64,000 nt of DNA from an uncultured Mesonia sp. (GCA_947499595.1 CANMOY010000011.1:1-64000), one strand, 5' to 3'; shown: positions 18,861 through 28,351, counted from the stretch's first letter. The notes: a model not told the origin generated them from the letters alone. Numbers and translations are program-made.

Positions 18861-19203
18861 ATCTTATGGTTAATGGGTAACGAACTTCCTCGCCGGCTTT
18901 TGACTTGTTGGCCTGCAATATAGGCGTTACAATCGCAACAATTGCTACAAAGCCAATGAACACGAATCCTACTAAAAAAACAATCATTATCGCGCTAAGT
19001 ATGAAATAAAGAAATATGCTTATTTGAAAATTTAATATTTCTTTGCCTTCATAATCTAAATTTTCAATTTCGTCTCGTTTTAAAAGCCAAATAATAAGCG
19101 GAACAATAAAGCCACCCATTCCTGTAACCAAGTTGAGTAATTGAGAGAGGTGCATTAAATAGAGCAGCTGACTGTCTTGCTTTTTTTCGCTGATAACTTC
19201 CAT
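18850..19203 (-). CDS. DUF4870 membrane protein
   Basis: This is a 117-residue protein from the ATG at 19203 (MEVISEKK). An upstream in-frame start would add 11 unlikely residues. It has three hydrophobic segments: LLNLVTGMGGFIVPLIIWLL, FQISIFLYFILSAIMIVFLVG and FIGFVAIVAIVTPILQANK. The DYEGKEILNFQIS segment between the helices is characteristic of DUF4870 (Tic20-like) proteins. The function is unknown. It is convergent and overlapping with msrA and divergent from mnmE. Confidence 0.85.
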   Translation of the reverse strand: MEVISEKKQDSQLLYLMHLSQLLNLVTGMGGFIVPLIIWLLKRDEIENLDYEGKEILNFQISIFLYFILSAIMIVFLVGFVFIGFVAIVAIVTPILQANKSKAGEEVRYPLTIRFIR

Positions 19204-19280
19204 AGTATTCGTATTAGAAATGCAAAAATACATCAAGTTTTTATAAGCCGCTAGATTTAGGCAAAATTTGATTACTTTCT

Positions 19281-19288
19281 TACCTTTG
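19281..19288 (+). promoter_or_regulatory. -7 box of mnmE
   Basis: TACCTTTG fits TAnnTTTG exactly and sits 4 bp before the mnmE ATG, implying a very short leader. Confidence 0.6.
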
Positions 19289-19292
19289 TGTT

Positions 19293-20690
19293 ATGATTTT
19301 AGATGATACCATAGTAGCCTTGGCCAGTGCCCCAGGAGCGGGAGCAATAGCGGTCATAAGAGTGTCGGGACCCGATGCCATTGAAAAAACAAATCCGGTT
19401 TTCAAAGCTAAAAATAAAGTTCCGCTCACTCAACAACCTACGCATACCCTGCAATTGGGCCATATAGTAGATCAAGAACGGGTAATTGACGAAAGTTTGG
19501 TAAGTGTTTTTCACGGTAAACGCTCCTATACGGGCGAACCTACCGTTGAAATATCCTGTCACGGAAGTCCATACATTCAGCAAGAAATCATTAATCTGAT
19601 GCTTAAACAGGGGTGCCGTATGGCGAAACCTGGAGAGTTTACGATGCGTGCCTTTCTCAATGGAAAAATGGATTTGAGTCAAGCTGAAGCTGTAGCCGAT
19701 TTAATTGCCAGTGATAATGCGGCTAGTCACCAAATTGCTATGCAGCAAATGCGTGGGGGCTTCGCTACGGAACTGCAACAATTAAGAGATGAGTTACTCA
19801 ATTTTGCCTCCTTGATTGAGTTGGAACTCGATTTCTCGGAAGAAGATGTAGAGTTTGCCGATCGTGCCGAATTCCAGCGCTTGGTCAACCGAATTCAAAA
19901 AGTATTGAATAAATTAATCGATTCTTTCGCAGTGGGTAATGTATTAAAAAACGGTATCCCGGTAGCCATTGTTGGAGAACCCAACGTAGGAAAATCAACT
20001 TTGTTAAATGCACTGTTGAATGAAGATCGAGCCATTGTGAGCGATATTGCGGGTACAACTCGAGACACCATCGAAGATGAAATCGCTATTGGCGGAGTAG
20101 GATTCAGGTTTATAGATACTGCAGGTATCCGAGAAACCACCGATACTATTGAAGGCTTGGGTATTCAAAAAACCTTTCAAAAAATCGAACAAGCTCAAGT
20201 AGTATTGTATTTATTTGATGTCAGTAAAATCAAAAACGATCAACTGAGTATTGAACAAGTAAAAACCGAAATTGAAAAGATTAAAAATAGATTTCCAGGT
20301 AAACCCTTACTAATAATCGCCAATAAAAAAGATAGTCTTACCCAAGAAGAGCAAACTGCTTATAAAAAGGCGATAACCGATTTGCATTTGATTTCGGCCA
20401 AAGAAAAACTGGGCGTAGAAACCATACAAAACCGATTGTTAGATTTTGTAAATACAGGCGCTTTAAAGAGTAATGACACCATTGTAACCAATTCAAGACA
20501 CTATGAGGCTTTGCTAAAAGCCCAGGAAGAAATCAATAAAGTTCAAGAAGGGATGCATATGGGATTAACAGGCGATTTATTGGCAATAGATATTCGTCAA
20601 GCCTTATATCATTTTGGGGAGATCACAGGGCAGGTGTCTAATGACGATATACTCGGTAATATTTTTGCAAACTTCTGTATCGGCAAATAA
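19293..20690 (+). CDS. mnmE: tRNA uridine-5-carboxymethylaminomethyl modification GTPase
   Basis: MnmE works with MnmG to modify the wobble uridine of several tRNAs. The 465 residues show the N-terminal folate-binding domain (TIVALASAPGAGAIAVIRVSG), the helical domain with KPGEFTMRAFLNGKMDLSQAEAV split around the G domain, and the GTPase motifs: G1 GEPNVGKST at 228-236, G2 AGTTRDT, G3 DTAGIRET and G4 NKKD. The protein ends in CIGK, the conserved C-terminal Cys motif. Nothing is missing. It is transcribed alone. Confidence 0.97.
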   Translation: MILDDTIVALASAPGAGAIAVIRVSGPDAIEKTNPVFKAKNKVPLTQQPTHTLQLGHIVDQERVIDESLVSVFHGKRSYTGEPTVEISCHGSPYIQQEIINLMLKQGCRMAKPGEFTMRAFLNGKMDLSQAEAVADLIASDNAASHQIAMQQMRGGFATELQQLRDELLNFASLIELELDFSEEDVEFADRAEFQRLVNRIQKVLNKLIDSFAVGNVLKNGIPVAIVGEPNVGKSTLLNALLNEDRAIVSDIAGTTRDTIEDEIAIGGVGFRFIDTAGIRETTDTIEGLGIQKTFQKIEQAQVVLYLFDVSKIKNDQLSIEQVKTEIEKIKNRFPGKPLLIIANKKDSLTQEEQTAYKKAITDLHLISAKEKLGVETIQNRLLDFVNTGALKSNDTIVTNSRHYEALLKAQEEINKVQEGMHMGLTGDLLAIDIRQALYHFGEITGQVSNDDILGNIFANFCIGK

Positions 20691-20707
20691 AACCCCTTAA
20701 AGAATTA

Positions 20708-21229
20708 TTAAGTTAACTTTTGTTTTTTTGCATTTAAAATACGCCTTAGTTTAACGGCTAATGAAGCATTAGCCTGTGGTAGCATTAATGCGCAGCGCTG
20801 TTGTAACTCAGCTAGTAAGCTTGGGAAATGCCGGGCCGCTGCGGCATAAGCCTCAAAAGCGCTTGCTTGAATAAATTTATGCTTATGGTTTAAATAGGGT
20901 TCCACCGCCGCGATTAATTCCGCACTTAGGGCTTTTGATAAATGCAACCGACTCAAAATTTGTAGCATATGCAGTTTCCCGTGGGTTGTTTTTAAATGCG
21001 CTAAACTGTCGACTAGAAGACTTACGTGAATAGAGTATAAGGAATTACCGTCTTTTTGGTAGCGTTTGATCATCCAAGTACAAGTGGGTTCTAAACTACT
21101 ATGCGTCAATAAAAACGAAACCAAATCCGACACATCATCGGGTAATATGGGGTATTGGCTATATAATTGCTCCATTTCCTTTACCGATTTAGGAGGATCC
21201 GATTGCAAACGAAGTAGTAATTCCTTCAT
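20708..21229 (-). CDS. Hypothetical helical-repeat protein
   Basis: A 173-residue protein with no signal peptide, not recognised as a known family. It is predicted almost entirely alpha-helical and rich in Leu and Ala. Paired helices such as KLHMLQILSRLHLSKALSA and NHKHKFIQASAFEAYAAAA look like HEAT or ARM repeats. The last pair ends in a basic tail (RRILNAKKQKL). It could be a protein-binding scaffold, but that rests on the repeat look only. It converges on mnmE with 17 bp between the stops and stands alone on its strand. Confidence 0.7.
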   Translation of the reverse strand: MKELLLRLQSDPPKSVKEMEQLYSQYPILPDDVSDLVSFLLTHSSLEPTCTWMIKRYQKDGNSLYSIHVSLLVDSLAHLKTTHGKLHMLQILSRLHLSKALSAELIAAVEPYLNHKHKFIQASAFEAYAAAARHFPSLLAELQQRCALMLPQANASLAVKLRRILNAKKQKLT

Positions 21230-21386
21230 AAAAATCTAAATTTCTTTGCCTTTGGCCAATGCCTAAATATACGCTATTGCTAGCATTTTTCAAGAAAATA
21301 AATACAAGGCTTTTCTCGAACTACTTCATAATATGAATTCGAACATACAATTGCTAAAAGCCTGTTGGCGGTTGCCCCATGCTGGG

Positions 21387-22193
21387 CTATTTGCTAGCTT
21401 GTTCTGATGGCTTAGCTTGTTCTGATTGAAAACGCCTGTATTTCGATAAAAATATAAAAAATGCTCCGTAGGCTATAAACCCCACTGCGGTAAGAATCAT
21501 TAACAAACGGCTCCAAGAAGTTTGTTCTAAAAAAGCAAAGGCATCTTGAATTCCTTTAATTTCTCGGTTGCCCGAATAAAAGCCGGCACGCAAAAAGAAA
21601 TAGGCAATGATTAAAACCACAAAGGCACGGGCATAAAAACCAAATTTTCCCATCGCTCTGATGAGCCTATAGTGTTTTTGGCCTTCTAAATTAAATTGAT
21701 CGAGTAGTCCGCCACGAAAAGCGCCGCGAATGAGCACTATGCCTTGCACCGCTAAGATTATACCAATCAAGATAAAGCCGTAAGTCAGAGCGGTAGAACC
21801 GATAAATTGCGCATAAGAAGTGCTTTGATCTCCTGTATAATCTTGGGTGAATAAATGATAAAAGGCCAATGCGGCCACTCCGGTGTACACTAGACCAGTG
21901 GTAAATAATCCGAATCGCTGTAGTATTGCTTGGCGTTCTTTCCCCTTTTGTTCGGGATCATAAATACTTTGAATAAACATCCAAACCGAGTAGCACACCA
22001 AACCGCTGCCCAATAAAAAGAGAAGCGTACGTCCAAAGGCTTGTTGTTTTAAAAAAGATAAAGCTTGATTGGTACCCGAGCTTTGTCCGCCTAATTCTAG
22101 CGCTGCCAACAGGGATAAGACACCGATAATAACGTAGATTAATCCTTTGGATACAAAACCAATAGCGGCTAAAACTTTAAAAGATTTTTTCAA
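21387..22193 (-). CDS. DUF1206 integral membrane protein
   Basis: A 268-residue protein built from three DUF1206 repeats of two transmembrane helices each. The repeats start at similar motifs: GFVSKGLIYVIIGVLSL, GLFTTGLVYTGVAALAF and GKFGFYARAFVVLIIAY. Each contains a glycine-rich first helix. The transported substrate, if any, is unknown. The frame opens at TTG (22193), the only usable start before the first repeat (MKKSFKVLAAIG). The C-terminus is polar (QSEQAKPSEQASK). No operon partner is adjacent. Confidence 0.85.
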   Translation of the reverse strand: MKKSFKVLAAIGFVSKGLIYVIIGVLSLLAALELGGQSSGTNQALSFLKQQAFGRTLLFLLGSGLVCYSVWMFIQSIYDPEQKGKERQAILQRFGLFTTGLVYTGVAALAFYHLFTQDYTGDQSTSYAQFIGSTALTYGFILIGIILAVQGIVLIRGAFRGGLLDQFNLEGQKHYRLIRAMGKFGFYARAFVVLIIAYFFLRAGFYSGNREIKGIQDAFAFLEQTSWSRLLMILTAVGFIAYGAFFIFLSKYRRFQSEQAKPSEQASK

Positions 22194-22300
22194 GATAATT
22201 ATTGCTAAGGCCTAATAAAAGTTTCCTGTTTACTACAAATGTAATCAAATTTTGACTGGCGTTTAGCATTCTAACCCACACAAATGCTAAAGCTTGAGAT

Positions 22301-22330
22301 AAAAAAAAGAGGCGAAATCCTCTTTTTTTT
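22301..22330 (-). terminator. Terminator of the PLP enzyme gene
   Basis: AAAAAAGAGG / CCTCTTTTTT forms a stem around GAAA-type loop bases. It overlaps the stop codon of the minus-strand gene by 2 bp, and a run of T's follows on that strand. Confidence 0.85.
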
Positions 22331-24230
22331 AAATATATTTTTGCACAAAATCGCGAAAAACCGATTGGTGGCGTTCCAAATCCAATTCGGGAGCTAAGGA
22401 AACACGTACAATATAATCTTTATCGGTTTCTTTGGTAGTTCCTTGGGTTGAGGTGGCTGGGATAGTCCAATAACAACCTTTCAACTGCCCATAACTCACA
22501 CAGTATTTGCTTTCCTCAGGAATTTGCGTGATCATCATTTGTATCAGCTTATGGTTTAATGCTCTTTTATGGGTTTCACGTTCTTGATGCGTATCGCCTT
22601 TGGTAGGCAGATCTAATGAAAATACCGATGGGGTAAATCCGCGTTGCGCTAAATCCTCAGAAACAAAATTAATTTTAGCTTCGGGTAACTCTTTTTCAAT
22701 AAACGCAACAAATGCACGGGTATTTTTATAAGCTTTCTCAATACGCTCAAGCATACTGGGTAGCTGTTCGGCTAACTTGGCATATTGTCTGGCGGTAGCC
22801 TCATTGTCGCACAGTGTCAAATGCGTGGCTATTTTACTCATCATCGCTTGAGACTGCTGGTTGCCCACACAATAACCGGCTGTACATTTTCCTCCACTAG
22901 GGAATTTAGATCCGCTAGCATAAGCCAAAGCATAGCCTTCCGCTAGAATATTATTGTTGTTTTCATCGCTTTCCTGACTTAAAAAGGGAACATTCGGACA
23001 AAACGTTTGGTCCAATATAAAAACGGGAGCGATGGCAGCCGTGCCGCTTGGGGTTTGTCTAGATTTTCGTAAAGCTGCGGCTAAACCTTCTAAATTAGGT
23101 ACTTCTACTCTTGGGTTGGTAGGAATTTCGGCAATGATATAAGGTACTGCGTCTTCTTTCGCTAGTTGACTCAAAACCTGCTCTACACTGCTTACCATGT
23201 CATTATCACGATCAACGGGTAAATCTACAATACTAACCCGATCTAAACTTTGGGCTAACCTGCGCGCTTGATCATTGGTGCCGCCATAGCAATTTGGGGG
23301 TACGATAAATTTTATCGGTTTTCCCGGATGTTGTTCTTGGGCATAATCAACCAATCCCATCATAATGGCGTATTGCATCGATAATCCCGATGAGGCAACC
23401 AGAACTTCTCCACTGGTACCCGTTATCGACCGAATGTTATCGGCTACTTCTTTTTGATTAGAAGCTTGGTGATTTTCGGGTTGTTCTAAAGGTTCATTTG
23501 CCAATCGTTGTAGTCCGCGGTAAGCGTTTAACGGCGTAATGGCTACAGTTTCGCGCCTTCTAACATGCTGTATTGCCGCTATGCTCGACTCTTCTTGATT
23601 AGGTCCAATGTATAGAACGCTACCTAGTGCAGCATCTAATCCTACCAGGTAATCTATCGGACTATCAGCAGCGGTTAAAACCGACTGTTGTGCCTTCCAG
23701 TCAAAATTGCTTTCAACATAAACCAGACTTGCTGATGCTTGATAACCAGGGGTGTCTTGAATTTGGCTAGGGTCTTTTACTGGCAACCACTCTATTTGGT
23801 AATCGTAAACTTTTTTTATTAAGTCTTGATCCAGTGCGGGGGGTAAGGCTCTGCTATAAGCGATTTGGGTAACTTTACCGGCCAGACTGTTGGTGCGGGC
23901 TATGGCTAAAATCGGCATGCTTAAAGATTGAAAACAAATCACTCGATCTGCCGATAGTCCTTGTAACTGTGCCAAACTCCACTCCAATACACTAGACAAC
24001 GGATGCCCCAAGCGAATGTAATCATAAGCCGTTGGCAATTGCGCCAGTCTTTCGGTAAATGCTGCTCCACTAATTTCTGAGTTCATTAATTCTTCAAAGG
24101 CTTGCAAAAACTGTGTTTTAGCCTGATCTTCTTGATAAATATCTAGCCGATGCGTAGTTAATTTTAACCAATCTTCGGGTGTATGGGCCAGTATGTGTTT
24201 TAATTGTTGTTGTATATTTTTTTGCTCCAT
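22329..24230 (-). CDS. Large Cys/Met-metabolism-type PLP enzyme
   Basis: A 633-residue fold-type I PLP enzyme if read from the ATG at 24230; a TTG nine codons upstream is possible. About 240 N-terminal residues have no obvious catalytic motif. The PLP domain follows, with SGEVLVASSGLSMQY, the tyrosine/asparagine region, VFILDQTFCPN and the Schiff-base lysine in ASGSKFPSGGK. These resemble cystathionine gamma-synthase and related Cys/Met enzymes, which are only about 400 residues long, so the N-terminal extension is notable. Substrate unknown. It probably shares a regulator with the dehydrogenase/TonB operon, judging by the common upstream palindrome. Confidence 0.78.
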   Translation of the reverse strand: MEQKNIQQQLKHILAHTPEDWLKLTTHRLDIYQEDQAKTQFLQAFEELMNSEISGAAFTERLAQLPTAYDYIRLGHPLSSVLEWSLAQLQGLSADRVICFQSLSMPILAIARTNSLAGKVTQIAYSRALPPALDQDLIKKVYDYQIEWLPVKDPSQIQDTPGYQASASLVYVESNFDWKAQQSVLTAADSPIDYLVGLDAALGSVLYIGPNQEESSIAAIQHVRRRETVAITPLNAYRGLQRLANEPLEQPENHQASNQKEVADNIRSITGTSGEVLVASSGLSMQYAIMMGLVDYAQEQHPGKPIKFIVPPNCYGGTNDQARRLAQSLDRVSIVDLPVDRDNDMVSSVEQVLSQLAKEDAVPYIIAEIPTNPRVEVPNLEGLAAALRKSRQTPSGTAAIAPVFILDQTFCPNVPFLSQESDENNNNILAEGYALAYASGSKFPSGGKCTAGYCVGNQQSQAMMSKIATHLTLCDNEATARQYAKLAEQLPSMLERIEKAYKNTRAFVAFIEKELPEAKINFVSEDLAQRGFTPSVFSLDLPTKGDTHQERETHKRALNHKLIQMMITQIPEESKYCVSYGQLKGCYWTIPATSTQGTTKETDKDYIVRVSLAPELDLERHQSVFRDFVQKYI

Positions 24231-24305
24231 TTTGTGCTGCTTTTCTTTGTGCTGCAATTTACAATAATTGCCTTGTTCTATAAAACCATTGCACTGTAGA
24301 TAGGC

Positions 24306-24341
24306 TTAACAACTTGTTAAAGTGCCTTAATATGTTAAAGG
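24306..24341. promoter_or_regulatory. Putative operator upstream of the PLP gene
   Basis: TTAACAACTTGTTAA (24306-24320) is a perfect 7-1-7 palindrome 76 bp upstream of the PLP gene start. TTAATATGTTAAAG follows at 24327-24340. Both elements recur upstream of the sugar dehydrogenase gene, the second in inverted orientation. Confidence 0.5.
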
Positions 24342-24382
24342 GAATTTTGCTAAATCTAGTAGTTTTTGCTTACTGGGTTGCC

Positions 24383-26527
24383 TTAAAACCTCCAATGTAG
24401 CCCTGCATAGAAGTTGCGCTCGGGGGCTGGATTGAAATAGCGTTTTCCAAAAGCATTGATGTCGTTCCCTAGACTGTAGCGCTCATTTAAAAGATTATCT
24501 ACCCCTGCAAATAAGCGGATATTGTTTAAGGCTCCTAAGCTTTGTTGCCAATTCAGTTGTAATTGAACCAAATGAAAAGCCTCGCTAAAAACGGTATTGG
24601 CATCGTTTAACGGGTAGCTCGAAGTGTATCTATGGTTAAGCGCCATACTCCAAGGTTTTCCCATCGCTAAGTTTAAGCTGTTGGCGAGCATCCAGTCGGG
24701 TACAGAAGTTACGGGATTACCGCTATAATTGTTTTCTTTAACGATGTAACGCTCAAATTCATGTTGATTATAGGTAAGCGCCGTATGCCATTGCAAATTA
24801 TGCAATAACCGAGAGATGTCTTCAGGCAAGAGCCTAAACTCACCCGTTAATTCAATTCCGTTTTGCTTTAATTCGCCTGCATTGACAAAATACTCATTTC
24901 CAGCGGCATTGAGCTGCCTTACAATTCCCGATTGAATAGGGTAGGTGTAGGCGCTTAAGTCTAGCACCAACCATTGTTTAGGGTGTTGAAACCTAAAACC
25001 TAACTCATAATTTACACCTTCTTCGGCCTTTAGATCGGTGTTGATTTTATTGGTAGAAGAACGAACTTCGGCCAGTGTGGGCGCAGAAAATCCTTTGGCT
25101 ACAGACGCACGCATACTCCATTGCGGATTAAAGGTATAACGACCCGCAATTCTGGGCATCCAAATAGCATCATACTTTACTTCGCCTTGGGCACGAGCGC
25201 TAATAGGAAAATACGTGGTATAGCCCAAAGTAAAGTTATGGTAACCCAGAGAAGTTTCTAGGCTGAGTTTTTCTTTCCAGCCGATTTGTGTACGTAAAAA
25301 ATAGTTTTGCCTGCTATTGGTTAGATCATCTTGTGCCTGTAAGCCTTGTGGCTCTCCTTGGTTGTTGTCAAAATTTTCAAGCGCATACCAACCTTTTTGC
25401 CCTTCGTAACCTAGTTGTGCCTCAAAATGCCAAGTAGTAGCGATTTGATTTTGGTAAGAAAGATAAGTGCGCAAGCCAATATTTTCTTCTTTACGGAATT
25501 CATAATTGGTGATAAACGGATTTTCGAAGTCGGTAGAAGAACCAAATAAACTGACCTGATGTTGCCAATGTTTGCTGATGGTGATCTGATGGGTGATGCC
25601 GCCAAGCAGACTTCGGTTTTGAATGCCGGCTTCCTGAGCTTCGGATGACGGAAATCGGCTCGATGCGGGTCGGGCCATACGCCGTTGTTCCTCTATTTGC
25701 TCCCGCGTCAGGCCTCCTGGTGTCTCATAATGCAAATCGGTATACAAAAGTAAAAAACGCAACTCACTATTGGTCGCATATTGGTAGCGATGGGCGGTTT
25801 GTATACTTTTTTTACTTAGCGCAGTATGGTCTCGGTAACCGTCTGATTGTTGATACATTTGATCGATAGAAAAAGAATACCGCTCATAACTTCTTTGCAG
25901 ACTAAAGTGCTCTCGAAACAAGCCATATGCTCCACCACCCAAACTTAATTGTTGTTTGTTTTTGCGAACATTAAAGCCTTTGGGCTCAAGGCGAATCACC
26001 CCACCCGAATTGGCACCATATAAAGAGGCATTAGGACCTTTTAATACTTGCACTTGAGCGAGTGCCGCGGGGTCAATTAAATTGATATAGGTGTTTCCAC
26101 TGGCATCGGTAAGCGGAAAATCACCAAGATAAACCTGTAAATTACGCACCCCAAAAGGCGAACGGATTAAATTTCCGCGTAAAGCGATGCGATAACTACC
26201 CGGTGAACGCTCTTCCATACGCAAACCGGCCACCTGGTTCAATGCGGGTACCAAACTACCGGTATAAGTAGCCGAAAGCTGAGGCTGACCAACGACCTGT
26301 GCCGTCGCATTTAACCGCTTCAGCGGCTGTTGTGGGTTATGTGCAATAATATGCACGCTATTAAGAGCATCAACGGCGGTGCTGTCTTGATTTTGGGCGC
26401 TCGCGCTCCCCAATCCTAAAACGCTTAATCCGCCGAGAAGCACGAAAAATTGTATCGATGGTAAAGAACGAGAAGTAAAATAGCTTGCTAGACGCTTTAC
26501 TAACAGATTAGAAAAGACAGTATACAA
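24383..26527 (-). CDS. TonB-dependent outer-membrane receptor
   Basis: A 714-residue beta-barrel receptor with an N-terminal export signal (SIQFFVLLGGLSVLGLGSASAQ). The plug domain has VAGLRMEERSPGSYRIALRG and VQVLKGPNASLYGANSGGVIRL. The 22-strand barrel ends in GLHWRF, a terminal aromatic residue as outer-membrane proteins require. It belongs to the iron or vitamin receptor type rather than the SusC type, since no CarboxypepD_reg or SusD-like partner is present. The frame opens with TTG at 26527, 3 bp after the dehydrogenase stop; no ATG precedes the plug. The substrate is unknown. Confidence 0.9.
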   Translation of the reverse strand: MYTVFSNLLVKRLASYFTSRSLPSIQFFVLLGGLSVLGLGSASAQNQDSTAVDALNSVHIIAHNPQQPLKRLNATAQVVGQPQLSATYTGSLVPALNQVAGLRMEERSPGSYRIALRGNLIRSPFGVRNLQVYLGDFPLTDASGNTYINLIDPAALAQVQVLKGPNASLYGANSGGVIRLEPKGFNVRKNKQQLSLGGGAYGLFREHFSLQRSYERYSFSIDQMYQQSDGYRDHTALSKKSIQTAHRYQYATNSELRFLLLYTDLHYETPGGLTREQIEEQRRMARPASSRFPSSEAQEAGIQNRSLLGGITHQITISKHWQHQVSLFGSSTDFENPFITNYEFRKEENIGLRTYLSYQNQIATTWHFEAQLGYEGQKGWYALENFDNNQGEPQGLQAQDDLTNSRQNYFLRTQIGWKEKLSLETSLGYHNFTLGYTTYFPISARAQGEVKYDAIWMPRIAGRYTFNPQWSMRASVAKGFSAPTLAEVRSSTNKINTDLKAEEGVNYELGFRFQHPKQWLVLDLSAYTYPIQSGIVRQLNAAGNEYFVNAGELKQNGIELTGEFRLLPEDISRLLHNLQWHTALTYNQHEFERYIVKENNYSGNPVTSVPDWMLANSLNLAMGKPWSMALNHRYTSSYPLNDANTVFSEAFHLVQLQLNWQQSLGALNNIRLFAGVDNLLNERYSLGNDINAFGKRYFNPAPERNFYAGLHWRF

Positions 26528-26530
26528 GAT

Positions 26531-27769
26531 TTATTTTTTTTGAATAACAAATAACTTTCCGCTTTGACTTATTGCGTATAATTTACCATCCCTAGCTTCG
26601 GTAATCGCTCTAAATCGTTCGCCTTTGTCGGCTAACAGACGTTCTTCGCCCACCACACGATTGTCTTCAAGTACCAAACGCGCAATGTGTTGGCTGCTTA
26701 ATCCGGCCAGAAAAAGATTGTTTTGCCATTCAGGAATTGCATCGCCAGAATAAAAGCTCATGCCACTAGGAGAGAGCACAGGATCCCAGTAATATACCGG
26801 TTGCTCCATGCCTTCTTTTTGTTGTATCGGCGGATCGCCAATTTCGGCGCCACTGTATTCTACCCCATAGGTAATAACGGGCCAACCGTAGTTCTTTCCG
26901 GGCTCAATAAGATTGAGTTCATCACCACCACGGGGTCCAAATTCATTGCTCCACAGCGCTCGAGTCTCAGGATGTATGGCTAAGCCTTGCGGATTGCGGT
27001 GCCCGTAGCTGTAAATTTCGGGTAAAGCCCCAGGTTGATCCATAAACGGATTGGTAGCTACTGCTTGTCCATCTCTTGTAATGCGAATTATTTTTCCGAA
27101 TGAAGTGCCTAAATCCTGAGCTTTTACTCGGGTTTGTTTATCGGAACGTTCTCCGATGCTCACCAATAAATTTCCCGCATCGTCAAATAGTATTCGTCCG
27201 CCATAATGCAAACGCCCATCGTAGGTAGGGCTGGCACGGTAAATAACTTGTACTTGTTCTATTTTATCGGCGCCTTGAGGCAGTTTTCCTTTGGCTACGG
27301 CCGTATGATTACCATCGGCTACCCGCTCGGTAAAGGTCCAAAAAACCATACGGTCTTGTTCAAATTCCGGAGAAAGACACAGGCCTAGCATTCCGCCTTG
27401 AGCGCGATCATCTACGTCGGGAAATCCTTTAATATCTTGAAGTATTTCACCCGTTTCCGGATTTAGCAAGCGCATAAAACCTTTATTTTCGGTAAGCAGT
27501 AAGTTACCATTGGGCATGGGCGTGATACCCCAAGGCTCTTGCAACTTATCGCTGCGTAAAATCACCTCATAATCGGTTTGGGTTTGCACTTGCGGTGCGC
27601 GGGTTTGGCCTTCAAAAGCCGGCGCATAATGCGCATTGTCGGGTTTAGGAGGGGTGTTTTTTTGCGTTAAACTGTCTTGTGCAGCAGCAGGGGGTGTAGC
27701 TTGTTGGTTTTTAGGTTTACAGGCCAATAAACTTAAAGCGGAAAGGGCCAAGGCAAAAAACATTTTCAT
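26531..27769 (-). CDS. PQQ-type aldose sugar dehydrogenase lipoprotein
   Basis: A 412-residue envelope protein of the soluble glucose/aldose dehydrogenase family (YliI-like, six-bladed propeller). The signal ends in the lipobox LLAC, and a Pro/Gln-rich linker follows. Family motifs are EPWGITPMPNGNLLLTENKG, GGMLGLCLSPEF, LHYGGRILFDDAGNLLVSIGE, YSYGHRNPQGLAIHP and GWPVITYGVEYSG. The cofactor (PQQ) and sugar substrate are inferred from family knowledge; several relatives have no demonstrated activity, and no PQQ genes are in view. It is first in the two-gene operon with the TonB receptor. Confidence 0.88.
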   Translation of the reverse strand: MKMFFALALSALSLLACKPKNQQATPPAAAQDSLTQKNTPPKPDNAHYAPAFEGQTRAPQVQTQTDYEVILRSDKLQEPWGITPMPNGNLLLTENKGFMRLLNPETGEILQDIKGFPDVDDRAQGGMLGLCLSPEFEQDRMVFWTFTERVADGNHTAVAKGKLPQGADKIEQVQVIYRASPTYDGRLHYGGRILFDDAGNLLVSIGERSDKQTRVKAQDLGTSFGKIIRITRDGQAVATNPFMDQPGALPEIYSYGHRNPQGLAIHPETRALWSNEFGPRGGDELNLIEPGKNYGWPVITYGVEYSGAEIGDPPIQQKEGMEQPVYYWDPVLSPSGMSFYSGDAIPEWQNNLFLAGLSSQHIARLVLEDNRVVGEERLLADKGERFRAITEARDGKLYAISQSGKLFVIQKK

Positions 27770-28156
27770 AGGTTGGACTTTAGTGGGTTGAAATACAAAC
27801 TTAAATAATAATCGGCAGTAAATCCGCCAAAGCCTTGTATATTAACAGCTTGTTAGGATTGCTTTGGCTGCTATGTTTTTTATTTTTAAAACTTTAACAT
27901 ATTAAAAGCTTGTGGGAGATATAAAGGTGGTATGTTTGCTTAACATTAGAAACCACTTCAAATTCTAAGTAGTAGTTTATATTATTATTTGTTTTTCGAG
28001 TTCAACTCGCATTCTTATCGATTTTATTTCCTTTTTACTTTTTAATATTTGTTTTTATCTAATTGAAGGATGTTTAACATTCTGAGAGCTGATGAGCTGG
28101 TAGTTTGAAAAATAGGTTGCTGATGTATTTATAATAACAAATTAATATTTAGTAAA
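27770..28156. other. Intergenic region with operator elements and csp leader
   Basis: No protein gene is visible. The left part contains the dehydrogenase promoter region with the elements listed separately. The right part (about 27914-28156) is the likely long AT-rich 5' untranslated leader of the cold-shock gene, as expected for this family, with no clear TAnnTTTG box assigned. Confidence 0.5.
27842..27913. promoter_or_regulatory. Putative operator upstream of the dehydrogenase/TonB operon
   Basis: TTAACAGCTTGTTAG (27842-27856) lies 73 bp upstream of the dehydrogenase start and matches the palindrome at 24306 in 13 of 15 bases. CTTTAACATATTAA (27892-27905) is the inverse of the second element there. 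The run continues into TTAAAAGCTTGT (27902-27913), a third partial copy. Confidence 0.5.
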
Positions 28157-28351
28157 ATGCAAGAAGGTACAGTAAAATTCTTTAACAACACAAAAGGATT
28201 TGGATTCATTAAATCAAACGAAACAGGTGAGGATATTTTTGTTCACAGTACAGGTTTAATCGATGAAATTAGAGAAGATGACAAAGTTCAATTCAACACC
28301 GAAAACGGTAGAAAAGGATTGAACGCGGTAAACGTTGAGGTAATCGACTAA
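28157..28351 (+). CDS. Cold-shock domain protein
   Basis: A 64-residue single cold-shock (OB-fold) domain that binds single-stranded nucleic acid and acts as an RNA chaperone. RNP1 is KGFGFI and RNP2 is IFVHST, both intact, and the start MQEGTVKFFN is family-typical. A long AT-rich leader precedes it, which fits regulated translation. It is one of the short Csp paralogues, so temperature induction is not certain. A terminator follows 68 bp after the stop. Confidence 0.95.
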   Translation: MQEGTVKFFNNTKGFGFIKSNETGEDIFVHSTGLIDEIREDDKVQFNTENGRKGLNAVNVEVID

